Of a stretch of 39,455 nt of DNA, positions 16,473 to 25,565 are shown piece by piece. Where the stretch lies: assembly GCA_002707785.1 (NCBI GenBank), contig PANW01000005.1:40886-80340 (forward strand), read 5' to 3'. The notes below the pieces were generated by a model. The model was not told where the DNA came from. It worked only from the letters and a program-made list of their open reading frames with translations, and did no database searches. The translations under genes were made by a program, and so were the position numbers. Origin of the DNA: Cellvibrionaceae bacterium. Its GTDB lineage: Bacteria; Pseudomonadota; Gammaproteobacteria; Pseudomonadales; Cellvibrionaceae. The first letter of the stretch is position 1. Every line of letters begins with the position of its first letter.

Positions 16473-18413
16473 CTAACTTTTATTCCCAAGAGATATGACT
16501 GACTTACACGCGGCCCTGGCACCCCCCAATGTAATCCATAACTCTGGGACCAACTTACACAGCTCAGAAATATAGCTTTCAAGCATGACTGCTTCATCAT
16601 AGGATATATTCTCGAAAGAAAGCTCTGTAAACCATTGGCCCACATATTCGCACCATGCTTGAAAGTCAGAGTTTCCGGCTGAAATAATCATTCCAAGCCT
16701 AGCCAAATCAGAAATGTTGATATTGACATTTGACTCACGGCGATAAATTCTTATCAGAACTCTTAATTCATCTGCAAGAGAAACGCTACGCGATGTGGCG
16801 GCAACACATGCCAAACCATTTAGCACAGCAAGAAGATCTTCTCCATTTCCTGATAAATCTAATCGATTACGATTCTCCGCCAAAATTTTTGCTGCTCGCT
16901 CTGAGAAACTTACATCCAGGCGATAAATCAAACAGCTGTTAACCAATGAAATAAATGACTTTGCATCAACCTCTTCAGAATTTAGCTGTTTATCTACTAT
17001 ATCCAGTATCTCCTTCGGAGGAGCCGGTCCCTTATCATCTCGTCCTTCTAGTGGCCCTGGCATCGACGAATGGATAAACTCGATTTGATCAATTAATCCG
17101 CCGTCAATTTCACCTCTGAGCAGATTGTAAAGTACGTCAGAATATGTTTCTTGGCTAACCATCGAAGCTGCATTATTGAGCCTACCGATAAACTCATGCC
17201 TCAATTGTTCAGGTGCAATAGAATCCGGCAGCCATCGAGGCTCAACCCGTAGGTCAATCATATTGCTCAAGTAATAGTCGTGCCCCCTTGCGCTGAAAGC
17301 CCATTTGGAGAAGCTTTCTACGTCTACATGCGCCGAGATCAACTGTCTGGCAAGCAATGAAGCTTGTGAAAATGAGGCTAACCTCCTCAAGGAAGGAGAA
17401 ACATCAGGCAAAGTCCTATTTTGACAGTTTTCTCCATCCACCAGAACGAATAACGCAGATAGCAATTCGCAAGACCTGTCCTTATTTAAAGATTTTTGAT
17501 CGAGAATCTGCCTAACCAAAGATTCTAAAACGCCCTCAACCTCAGGACGCTCTTTCAAAATGATAAGTCCAACCTCCACAGCCCCTATACGTGAAAGGAT
17601 ATCCCCTTCTCGCTCAATCATTTTATAAAGACTATTTAGATCATCTGGGGGTAATGAAGCAACATAATCAGATATAACCTGAGAAACGGAGTAATGAGCA
17701 CATAATAAGAATGCCCAGTACAATCCTTCCACTCGTCGCCATTTCATCAAACTTTCAATATGAGCCCTCAAATCATTGTTCAAGTACTCATCAAAAGTGG
17801 TCGTTTCATTAGAAATGCCAATCAAACCGGAATAATATTCAATTTTACTTGGGCAGAGAGTAGCGATTTCGCTCGAACCAGAATTAATTTCTGACCATAC
17901 TTTTTCTGCACAATCAACTGGAGTGTTCGTCGTATCTTTTTCAAAAGCATCGACTTCATCATCCAGCAAAGGCCTCTCTGTTAGAGTTTCCTTCCATGAG
18001 GAAAGAACCCCAGGAGGCAGGTTATTCTTGCTAGCATTATCTAAAAATCGGCTCAAACGTTCCTGTGAAGAAGGCGATAAAAATGAAAAACTAGGCAAAC
18101 GACAAACAACTTCCTCCCTTCTTAACTCCATTATTCCTTTATCGTTTAGACACAAGCTCCATACCTTACTCTCATTATCCGAGATTTCTACTGGCTCATC
18201 CTTTTTACTGAGAAGCTCACGAATTGAATCGTAGAAAACTGACCTCTTGAATGCCACACCTACCTCGGTTAGAGATAACATAGCATCTGTTGAAAGGCCT
18301 AAAGAAAGAACAAACTTATGGTCCGACCAAATCTCATCCCTGACCACCGGGGGAAATAGTTTAATAGCCGCATCTGCATATAGAGGCTTCATGTCATACT
18401 CTTCGATATCCAT
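16473..18413 (-). CDS. 646-aa helical protein of unknown function, third gene of cargo operon
   Basis: I do not recognise this protein. It is soluble, with no signal peptide or membrane segment. It looks almost wholly helical, with Leu/Ala-rich repeat-like stretches (for example around residues 240-330 and 470-590) suggestive of a TPR/HEAT-like solenoid. No kinase, nuclease or P-loop motif is visible. The start follows the stop of the 1255-aa gene by two bases, and its ribosome-binding site (ggag) is inside that gene's last codons, so the two are translationally coupled. Base composition is visibly more AT-rich than the secretion genes on either side, like its two partners. It is probably a regulator, adaptor or sensor subunit of the Bell/amyloid-motif system; this rests on operon context alone. 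Confidence 0.7.
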   Translation of the reverse strand: MDIEEYDMKPLYADAAIKLFPPVVRDEIWSDHKFVLSLGLSTDAMLSLTEVGVAFKRSVFYDSIRELLSKKDEPVEISDNESKVWSLCLNDKGIMELRREEVVCRLPSFSFLSPSSQERLSRFLDNASKNNLPPGVLSSWKETLTERPLLDDEVDAFEKDTTNTPVDCAEKVWSEINSGSSEIATLCPSKIEYYSGLIGISNETTTFDEYLNNDLRAHIESLMKWRRVEGLYWAFLLCAHYSVSQVISDYVASLPPDDLNSLYKMIEREGDILSRIGAVEVGLIILKERPEVEGVLESLVRQILDQKSLNKDRSCELLSALFVLVDGENCQNRTLPDVSPSLRRLASFSQASLLARQLISAHVDVESFSKWAFSARGHDYYLSNMIDLRVEPRWLPDSIAPEQLRHEFIGRLNNAASMVSQETYSDVLYNLLRGEIDGGLIDQIEFIHSSMPGPLEGRDDKGPAPPKEILDIVDKQLNSEEVDAKSFISLVNSCLIYRLDVSFSERAAKILAENRNRLDLSGNGEDLLAVLNGLACVAATSRSVSLADELRVLIRIYRRESNVNINISDLARLGMIISAGNSDFQAWCEYVGQWFTELSFENISYDEAVMLESYISELCKLVPELWITLGGARAACKSVISLGNKS

Positions 18414-18415
18414 TA

Positions 18416-21400
18416 CTAGCTCTCCATCCCACCTTTGTTCTCTACAGATTCAAAAACTACGTCCTTTGCTCGTTGTACAACTGACTCAAACAAATAATTA
18501 TCATCGACTATTTGGGGCCAGATATAATCTTCAATCCATTTGAAATACCTGCTCTTGTCACCAACTTCTCCCACAGTTGGAGCAATTAATAATGACATAA
18601 CCTGATGAACAAAGGCCGCCTTTGAAAAATTGCTCCCTATGTCAAAATTAAAACACCCGGACCAGCCTCTAACATCTATAAATTCGGCTAACCACTCTGA
18701 CCGAGCTCTTGCTACAGAGTCAGCAATATCGGGACACCATTGCTTACGAATCTGACTAGCAATAACTCTCACGAAATTGGCCAACCAAATCCCTTCATTT
18801 GGTAAAGTGCAATAACCACTCATTTGAGCCTTCAGAACATTTTCTCTGATTGCTCTCAACTCCACATTTTCAATAAGCTTTCCTTCGACTATCAGCGCGT
18901 TAGACAGCGCACATTCAAGCTCTTTTTCCGACAATGAAACGAGTAAAAAACCTGCATCCCTCAAAATCGTCTTTAAATCACTTCTAGCTTCATTATTAAT
19001 CTGTCCAGAATCACAAAGAAAATCTATCAATTCCTGGGTAGTTAACAACTTCCCACCAAGATTTTTATTAAAAAACCGGTCATCTACCAAAAGCGCATCG
19101 ACCTCATTAACCAAAAGCATCGAGGAAAAGGCTGGATGATGCAGCAAATCAGGGTCTTCACCTTCTTCAGAGGTAGCTTGCTGCCCAACCAATATCTTTC
19201 CAGAACTAATCCCTTTAGATAAAAACGTCCTTAACCTCTCAATTACCTCTTCACCCTTATTAGTTAAGTGCTCGAAATTCATCAAACCCTTGACTTCAGA
19301 GAGCTTCCCAGAAGAAATAACCACCTCAAAACTAGTCTCAGACAAAACCTCTAGAAGCCCCAGGTGTTGAAAATAGCTCACGGACAAATCGTCAAGATAC
19401 AACACCGAATTTTCCGGGATATCTATGGTAACAGGCCATTTTTGTTCATGAAGGGCCAAATAGTTGACAGCTCTTCTTTCATCTGAAGAGTTAATTTTTC
19501 CCATCATCTTTAGCTTCTCGACAACTGAGCTACAGTTAACTAACAGGTCACTGTATCGGGACAGGTCAGCTTGCTCTTCCATCAATGAGCCAACGCGGTG
19601 TACAGGGCTGGGCCTCACCACAATGTGTTTTTTTTCTGATTCAGATGTTTTTTTACCCTCAGCAGTGGAGATAAAAAGCGACAACTCTTCCCCTACTTCA
19701 TTAGTCAAATTTCGATCAGCAACAATATTGGAAGAGAACTCTTTCAGCCCCCCATTTTGAACAAGACGCTGAATATCTTTTGCATCTGATATACGGCTTG
19801 GTTGATGGTGAGATATTTCTTGCTTCTCTTTAAACAACCAACCTAAAGTAGAGTGAGGAATAATCAGGGTCTCAAATGCGGATGCCACATCGTCAAGAAT
19901 ATCCAGAAATCCCAGTGTAAATAGCGACGAAGCATCTAGACCAACTCTTTTGACTGTCTCCAAACCGGAAACACTACCGCGCGCGCCACTATATGAAGGC
20001 AAAGCTACGCGCCTTCTAGGATCTCGTTCTTTTACGTTTGCTAGGGCTTGAAGCAAAAATGTCTCACCCAATGACTTGTTGAGTGTACTGGCCGTAATAA
20101 ACAAAGGAATATCACCTCTTTTAAGGCGATCATAAACGTCGTTTTCTTTACTATCCCATGCAGGCTTTCTATCTAAGAGATCAGATAAGGACATCCTTTG
20201 AATTGGACCATTCTCGCTAGAAAGCTCAATAGCTCTATTCAACCATTGTCCAACCACTTCTGAATCTTCCCATCCAGACCCAACTGCGATTCCGTAAGCT
20301 GACATAAAAATCTCAGCATCGTCGTCAACTTTTGACAAAGCAGATTCAACGAGGTGTTGAGCACGTGGGGAACCTATTGATTGAGCTAATTTAGCTACCC
20401 TAATTAGAGACTGAGGATTAGCATCGTCTCTACCCTTCCATTCTTCTTCAACAAAGTGATGAAGACTTTCCCAATCTCCAGAAGAGATGGCTATGTTAAC
20501 AAGAAGTTCTTTATGTCTATCTTTAACTTTTGAGTCTTCAATTAACTCCAGTTCTTTCTTGGCGTCTGAGAATCGGCCAAGCTGATAATAACTGACCGCC
20601 ATCAATCCTCGAAGTTGATCGGACTGACATACAAAGTCAGAATTTTCATTGAGAAATTTCAATACCTCATCAGGTTGCTTACAGTAATGTATCGAAAATG
20701 CCAAACTGATTGCATCTTCTAATGATCGGGTTCTTTCAAATAGATCCAATGCATAACCATGCATTTCTTCCCATTCAGACAGGTTTTCTAGTTTCTTTAC
20801 CAGAAGAACGAGATCTGGCAACTCGTTTGTTCTATTAAATTGCTCCTTATATTTACCAATTGACTCATCACCACATGACTCGGCGATAATATTCTCAAGC
20901 TTTAATCTTTGAGCTTCAGGCAATCCATATTCAATCAACTCGGTCAAGCAAGACGATGCTGCATCAACGTCACCACTTCTGGATAGCGCTTCAATTTGAA
21001 TTGAGTCGATATAAATTCTGTCTAGGCATTGGTATAGCTGGTCTTTATACTTCCCTACATATTGAGCGACATCCTTGGGGGAATTTTGCTCAAACGCTAA
21101 AGCTAACCGGCCCAGTGCAATCTCTGTAGAGATTCCTCCGGAACGAACAATACTTTGCTGTATTTCTGATTCAAACTGTTTTAGATCGATCGGAATCCCA
21201 AATTGTAGTGCCAATGGAACTCTTCTAATTTTGTGGTCTGAATCACTCAGGCTTGCTTTTAACTCATCTAAAGCATCAGTCCTTAATTCGGTGTCTCTTA
21301 GACGCAACCAAAGATTATAGTCACTTGCGATATTTGCAGCTTGACTACAACCTGAATTTTCTGCCGCCTTGCTACACAACAAAAAATTACGAATAGCCAG

Positions 21401-22183
21401 CCTGCGACTATTTAGAGAAACATCGTCATCAAACAATCTAATTGATGCATCTAAAGGCGGGTGCCTCAATAAAGCACTTCTTAATTCTTCTGGAGCAGCT
21501 TTAAGCAAATTTGATAATGCGGCACTAAAGTACAATACAGGCGTTATTTCAAAGTCTTGACTTACAAGCTTCCCTACACAGTCAAATGCTTCATCCCAGT
21601 TTCCAGCATCTAATTGATGAGATATGAATAAAAACTTGCCATCAGAGTCTAGATCAAGAAAGTCATGCCCTGCACTTTTCAGCCATTCAATACCCTCTGC
21701 GGGGGTATCGTGGTGAATGACCACTAAGAAGCAAGCCGTAACTGACTGTAAAGTGTCAATTTTCGACAAAATTGACAGCGCTAACGATCTATCACCTTCT
21801 GAAGAGGCAATGAAAGCCTTAGCGATAGAAACCTCTTCCGACCCTGAGTGTTTCTCGGCTTCTTCAAGAGATTTTTTAGCAGCAGCTATATCCTTATATG
21901 CAAGAACCCTTGAACACCAAGCTAAAGCTATACCCCTTACTGGATCAGCACTTGCGGAATACTCCCCATCCAAAAGCTTATGACAAAACTTCTTTGCCCG
22001 GTCTGCAGGCTCTACTTCTCCTACAAAAAATCGCGCTGCCCTTAAGTCCAATAATTCCTGTGCTATGGTCTTTGAAACAATGTTTTGCGGGTAGGAGTTT
22101 AAAAAATAGTTGTACTGATTGTTTCCATCACCTATTTGAGCCCCTTGAACATTAAGAGGGTTGCTTCCATCATTTTCAGACAT
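18416..22183 (-). CDS. amyloid-motif / TPR / PIN-like receptor protein, second gene of cargo operon
   Basis: This 1255-aa protein starts at the ATG at 22183, which has agga seven bases upstream; the TTG at 22204 is less likely. Residues 12-27 read VQGAQIGDGNNQYNYF, a RHIM/BASS3-like motif that matches the C-terminal tail of the protein encoded just upstream. Helical repeats of TPR type follow from about residue 40 to 650 (for example SYYQLGRFSDAKKELELIE). A first PIN-like stretch starts near residue 745 (GLDASSLFTLGFLDILDDV, then FETLIIPHSTLGWL). A second lies at about 925-1055 (SVLYLDDLSVSYFQHLGLLEVL, then DALLVDDRFFNK). The acidic residues typical of PIN nucleases are present but not proven catalytic. 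The C-terminal 200 residues are helical. No Walker A or STAND ATPase is seen. Likely a receptor that recruits the small motif-bearing partner and may itself be a nuclease; function is inferred. Confidence 0.75.
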   Translation of the reverse strand: MSENDGSNPLNVQGAQIGDGNNQYNYFLNSYPQNIVSKTIAQELLDLRAARFFVGEVEPADRAKKFCHKLLDGEYSASADPVRGIALAWCSRVLAYKDIAAAKKSLEEAEKHSGSEEVSIAKAFIASSEGDRSLALSILSKIDTLQSVTACFLVVIHHDTPAEGIEWLKSAGHDFLDLDSDGKFLFISHQLDAGNWDEAFDCVGKLVSQDFEITPVLYFSAALSNLLKAAPEELRSALLRHPPLDASIRLFDDDVSLNSRRLAIRNFLLCSKAAENSGCSQAANIASDYNLWLRLRDTELRTDALDELKASLSDSDHKIRRVPLALQFGIPIDLKQFESEIQQSIVRSGGISTEIALGRLALAFEQNSPKDVAQYVGKYKDQLYQCLDRIYIDSIQIEALSRSGDVDAASSCLTELIEYGLPEAQRLKLENIIAESCGDESIGKYKEQFNRTNELPDLVLLVKKLENLSEWEEMHGYALDLFERTRSLEDAISLAFSIHYCKQPDEVLKFLNENSDFVCQSDQLRGLMAVSYYQLGRFSDAKKELELIEDSKVKDRHKELLVNIAISSGDWESLHHFVEEEWKGRDDANPQSLIRVAKLAQSIGSPRAQHLVESALSKVDDDAEIFMSAYGIAVGSGWEDSEVVGQWLNRAIELSSENGPIQRMSLSDLLDRKPAWDSKENDVYDRLKRGDIPLFITASTLNKSLGETFLLQALANVKERDPRRRVALPSYSGARGSVSGLETVKRVGLDASSLFTLGFLDILDDVASAFETLIIPHSTLGWLFKEKQEISHHQPSRISDAKDIQRLVQNGGLKEFSSNIVADRNLTNEVGEELSLFISTAEGKKTSESEKKHIVVRPSPVHRVGSLMEEQADLSRYSDLLVNCSSVVEKLKMMGKINSSDERRAVNYLALHEQKWPVTIDIPENSVLYLDDLSVSYFQHLGLLEVLSETSFEVVISSGKLSEVKGLMNFEHLTNKGEEVIERLRTFLSKGISSGKILVGQQATSEEGEDPDLLHHPAFSSMLLVNEVDALLVDDRFFNKNLGGKLLTTQELIDFLCDSGQINNEARSDLKTILRDAGFLLVSLSEKELECALSNALIVEGKLIENVELRAIRENVLKAQMSGYCTLPNEGIWLANFVRVIASQIRKQWCPDIADSVARARSEWLAEFIDVRGWSGCFNFDIGSNFSKAAFVHQVMSLLIAPTVGEVGDKSRYFKWIEDYIWPQIVDDNYLFESVVQRAKDVVFESVENKGGMES

Positions 22184-22209
22184 AACTAATTCCTGCCCCC
22201 TCAACTTGG

Positions 22210-22611
22210 CTAAAATTTATTAATTTGCGTGTTATTGTCCCCTATCTGAACCCCTTTTCCGCCTTGAACAGTTACATTGTATTTGCCAGTATCGAAACCG
22301 TTCTTATCTAACAGCTCATATAGCGCCTGAGCTTTATCAACAAGCTCAGCCGAAGGCTCAGGTATGGATTCAGACAATTTCTTTTCAACTGGCACCTGAA
22401 ATGTTTCGGGGTCATCCTCCAAATTAGATATTAATATATTGGCTTCTTGCTCCAGCTTACTGTCATTACCACTAACTTGGTTGTTCCAATGATGAATAAC
22501 CAAAGTTCTTAAACCAGAATATGCGTCTTTAACTGCTTGGCTAGCAGTATCTTTTAACGCGGCAGATGAGCCCGCCACTAGTGCGCCAACTATCATCGAA
22601 ATAGGTTCCAT
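22210..22611 (-). CDS. Bell-like domain protein with C-terminal amyloid signalling motif, first gene of cargo operon
   Basis: This 133-aa protein begins with a hydrophobic Ala/Gly-rich helix (MIVGALVAGSSAALKDTA, residues 6-23) followed by QAVKDAYSGLRTLVIHHW and acidic helices. This layout matches the Bell domain described for bacterial amyloid-signalling proteins, thought to act on membranes. Its last 14 residues, GVQIGDNNTQINKF, fit the RHIM/BASS3 pattern (V-Q-I-G-x-x-N). They match residues 12-27 of the next gene product, including a shared upstream VQG. Prion-like templating between receptor and effector is the known logic of such pairs. The start has gagga about nine bases upstream. It leads the three-gene operon, with 26 bases before the next ATG. 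Classification is by motif recognition, without a database search. Confidence 0.75.
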   Translation of the reverse strand: MEPISMIVGALVAGSSAALKDTASQAVKDAYSGLRTLVIHHWNNQVSGNDSKLEQEANILISNLEDDPETFQVPVEKKLSESIPEPSAELVDKAQALYELLDKNGFDTGKYNVTVQGGKGVQIGDNNTQINKF

Positions 22612-22653
22612 GGGGAATTTCCTCTAAAATTTATACTAAATCCCTCCGACACG

Positions 22654-22680
22654 ATCATAAGACTTCGAAACTTCACGCAA
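22654..22680 (-). promoter_or_regulatory. possible promoter of cargo operon
   Basis: Read on the minus strand, ttgcgt (22675-22680) and tatgat (22654-22659) are separated by 15 bases, about 43 bases before the Bell-like gene. The spacing is short for sigma-70, so this is a weak candidate. It sits in the 135-base gap after the TIGR03747 gene. Confidence 0.3.
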
Positions 22681-22746
22681 AGGGGGTCTACGACACTGCT
22701 ATTTATAAATGGGGGGTAACATCTTGATATTCAACCCAAAACAATG

Positions 22747-23475
22747 TCAAAAGTACTTCTTTAACCTCTCAAACGCTACACGAACAGCCAAACCATAAAG
22801 GCAAGCAAAGGGCAGGATGATAAAGGAGGGATTTAAACTATATGGAAGGCCAATATAGATCACACAGGCCATAACAAATGCAGGCATGATAGATCGTTTG
22901 GCCAGGTTAAAGACGTTGCTGCTTTCCCTGCCACCACCCCAGCGCCTGAGGTCTCGTTCTACCAAACCATCAATCGCCCCAACTAATCCGGTGAGTGCGA
23001 AAACCGGTAACGAGAATAGAATCAACGTCAACCGGATAACAAAGGTCTGCGAGACATAACCTGCCGCTAGAATATAGCTATCATAGCGGCTATAGAGCCC
23101 ACTTGCCCAGTCTGCAACCGCTGAAAAAATTCTACCTGAGTCGTTTGGTGGCGTTTGCTTGACGCCCATCAACGCTACTTGCTGATCGATCCAGCGAACA
23201 GCCCGCTCTGCCTTTACAGAAGCTAGGCGTTTGTAATTCACAGACTGCTGCTGGAGGTGTTGGTTGAGGTAGGCCTGATCGGCTTGGAATATTTCTTTGG
23301 CGTGGCCATCTCTCTGATCTGGCCAGAAATACACCATACCCACCCACTCGATGAAAATAGAGAGTATCAGGCTAATTATTAACCAGGCAATTAGCTGCGT
23401 AGTGCCAGAGAGCAACCTGCCTATGAGACCGGGTTCTTTTCTTTTAGGGGGCTGATACTGCTGTGACTTGGCCAT
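22747..23475 (-). CDS. ICE membrane protein (TIGR03747)
   Basis: A 242-aa inner-membrane protein with the family start around GLIGRLLSGTTQLIAWLIISLI (first membrane helix about residues 18-45). A helical periplasmic or cytoplasmic part follows, then three more membrane segments (about 145-168, 200-218 and 220-236), with LVGAIDGLVERDLRRWGGGRESS between them. It follows TraD by 17 bases and in relatives is followed directly by the RAQPRD gene; here the cargo operon intervenes. Suggested role: partner of the coupling protein in the inner membrane. Confidence 0.85.
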   Translation of the reverse strand: MAKSQQYQPPKRKEPGLIGRLLSGTTQLIAWLIISLILSIFIEWVGMVYFWPDQRDGHAKEIFQADQAYLNQHLQQQSVNYKRLASVKAERAVRWIDQQVALMGVKQTPPNDSGRIFSAVADWASGLYSRYDSYILAAGYVSQTFVIRLTLILFSLPVFALTGLVGAIDGLVERDLRRWGGGRESSNVFNLAKRSIMPAFVMACVIYIGLPYSLNPSFIILPFACLYGLAVRVAFERLKKYF

Positions 23476-23492
23476 GGGTTTATCACCCTGGC

Positions 23493-25565
23493 CTATCGGC
23501 CACTCATACTGCTAGAGTAACTGGACCAGTCCACAACTGACGTATAACTGCGCCGCATATGCTGAAGCATGTCGCCCAAATCGTCGGGCAGTTCCTGATC
23601 ATCCATTTTGGACGGCATGGGAATACGGATTTTCCACAGTTCACTGCCCCTGAGCAGGACGAATGCCTGCCCTTTGGGAAGCGCCACAATATCGGCGGGG
23701 GAGATCATAGGCACACGGCTGATGCTGACCCGATCCTGATTATTGGAGGTAAAACCAATGCCAGCTGAGGTATCGACATTGTCGGTGACGCCGGAAACCG
23801 CCATGATTTCGCTGACACTCACCTCCGGCAGCTGCCTGGTGAACATTTCACAGGTGGCCACCTCCTTCACGCCCATGATCAGCATAGTGCCGATGTTGCC
23901 AGCCAACTGCCCGGCTTTCGCCTCGCTACCCAACTCGGCAATCGGGTCGCTCCAGGTTTGGGTATACAAATTAAGCTGGTAACCAGCACCGCCGCTTTTA
24001 TTAATCAGCGTCTTGAACTGCGGCCCGATCAAGTCGGAGAACTCGTCCCCGTGGATCACAATATCCGGCGGTTTCTTGGCGTACTCGTTCGTCTTACTTG
24101 GCGCTATGCCATGCTTATAAATATGGCCCGCCAAACTGGTCAGGTCACTGAACATGGAAGCGCCCACCGCACTGGCTACTTCTGGATCGGTGAGTGCGTC
24201 CAGTCCCACATAGACCACAGCGTTAGACCTTATCGCTTGCGCCCATTCCAACACCGGACGTTGATCGTCGGTATTCGCCTTATCGGGTGCCAGGATCGAT
24301 GCGATGTTGCCCGTGGTTAGCTTTTCCAGAAAGGGCTTGATGGACACCGTGATTTTCAGGAAATACTCACGGTCATAGCGGAAAGCAGACATTAGCCCTT
24401 CTAACACCTGATCGAAAGTCGCATGGGTATTGAGATAGCGCACCATTGCCAGTGCTTCGGGGTCTTTGCCCTGATCGATCCTTGGCAACGACTTCAGGTT
24501 GATACTGTCTTGCAGTTCCCCCAACTCATCCTGCCAATCCTCCGGACCATTTTCAGCCAGCCAATGGCGGCCATACAGAATCAACAGAGCATCAATATCG
24601 GTGATATAACGACGAATTTTTAGGTAATCCGGAGTTTCGCCCATCGCCACTAACGCTACTGCAATGACGTTGATAAATTGCCAGGCAAATTCTTTAAACG
24701 CACTGGCCTCCCCTTCGCCCGGTAGCTGGCTGGCGATTCGCGTCGCAACTTCTGTAATCCGTGAAAAGGAACCAATGGCATTGTAACGGGCGCTCAGCTC
24801 GGGATAGCCCAGATGAAAGATAATGAGTTGACGCCCTGCTTTCTGGGATTCGACATAGATACGCTTTAGATAATCGGCGTCTCCTTTCGGGTCTAACACA
24901 ATGACACAGTTGTTGCCGCGTCGAATATCCTGGGTGGTCAGCACCTCGGCCAGCCGGGTTTTGCCATGGCGCGTTCGAGCAACAACCACCATATGTCCAA
25001 CCCGGTCACTAAGCGGCATGGTGGCATTGGTTTCCCCTCTGATCCCGACGCCGTGTATGACGGCATCGCCCCCGATAGCTGGCGGGGGACGGACGGGGTT
25101 CAGAGGGGAATCTAGTGCGGTCCATCGCATGATCGTTCGCAATAGGGGTTTATGCTCCCATTCGATCTCTTTGCGACGAACCCATTGCTTGATGGCGCTG
25201 GGCTGCAGATAACGTTCAGCGCGTTTATCGCGGGCAGCATAGAGCCGCTCTGTGTGTGTCTGGTTCCAGCGAAAGCCTCGCCCTAAGAACAACACCGACT
25301 GACTCACCGGCACTTGGGATGATGACATGACATAGCGCGGGCTGCGCTTGAGATGACGCTGATATTGAATCACACGCCAGGCCTGGCGAGCTCGCCAAAC
25401 ACCCACCCCACCCAGACACCCGGCGCTGAACAAAGCAACCGATGGCGTCATCATCAAGATACGCGGTGCAGCTAACACGATCCCCGCACAACTCAGCGCC
25501 ACTATCGCCGAAGACAATTCCACAGGGGGACGTAACAACACCTCGACTTCATACCGGTCGGTCAC
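23493..25565 (-). CDS. traD: TraD-type conjugative coupling ATPase (TIGR03743, SXT/TOL subfamily)
   Basis: The 690-aa type IV coupling protein (VirD4 role) brings the relaxase-DNA complex to the channel. Two membrane segments lie near residues 18-55. Walker A is ARTRHGKTRLAEV (about 198-210), Walker B is IVIHGDEFSDL (about 503-513), and the TQTWSD segment follows. The C-terminus is short (YTSVVDWSSYSSSMSGR) and lacks the long tail of F TraD. The start is the GTG at 25565, which overlaps the previous stop (GTGA) and has ggtgggag just upstream. The GTG at 25574 is possible. Length and domain order are normal. Confidence 0.92.
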   Translation of the reverse strand: MTDRYEVEVLLRPPVELSSAIVALSCAGIVLAAPRILMMTPSVALFSAGCLGGVGVWRARQAWRVIQYQRHLKRSPRYVMSSSQVPVSQSVLFLGRGFRWNQTHTERLYAARDKRAERYLQPSAIKQWVRRKEIEWEHKPLLRTIMRWTALDSPLNPVRPPPAIGGDAVIHGVGIRGETNATMPLSDRVGHMVVVARTRHGKTRLAEVLTTQDIRRGNNCVIVLDPKGDADYLKRIYVESQKAGRQLIIFHLGYPELSARYNAIGSFSRITEVATRIASQLPGEGEASAFKEFAWQFINVIAVALVAMGETPDYLKIRRYITDIDALLILYGRHWLAENGPEDWQDELGELQDSINLKSLPRIDQGKDPEALAMVRYLNTHATFDQVLEGLMSAFRYDREYFLKITVSIKPFLEKLTTGNIASILAPDKANTDDQRPVLEWAQAIRSNAVVYVGLDALTDPEVASAVGASMFSDLTSLAGHIYKHGIAPSKTNEYAKKPPDIVIHGDEFSDLIGPQFKTLINKSGGAGYQLNLYTQTWSDPIAELGSEAKAGQLAGNIGTMLIMGVKEVATCEMFTRQLPEVSVSEIMAVSGVTDNVDTSAGIGFTSNNQDRVSISRVPMISPADIVALPKGQAFVLLRGSELWKIRIPMPSKMDDQELPDDLGDMLQHMRRSYTSVVDWSSYSSSMSGR

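Noticed and set aside
18416-22183. Reading the large protein as an NLR/STAND ATPase
   Set aside because: No Walker A motif (GxxxxGK[ST]) was found; GK pairs present lack the preceding loop pattern.
22747-23475. The cargo insertion as a disruption of the TIGR03747 gene
   Set aside because: The gene is full length with its four membrane segments, and the cargo starts 135 bases past its stop.
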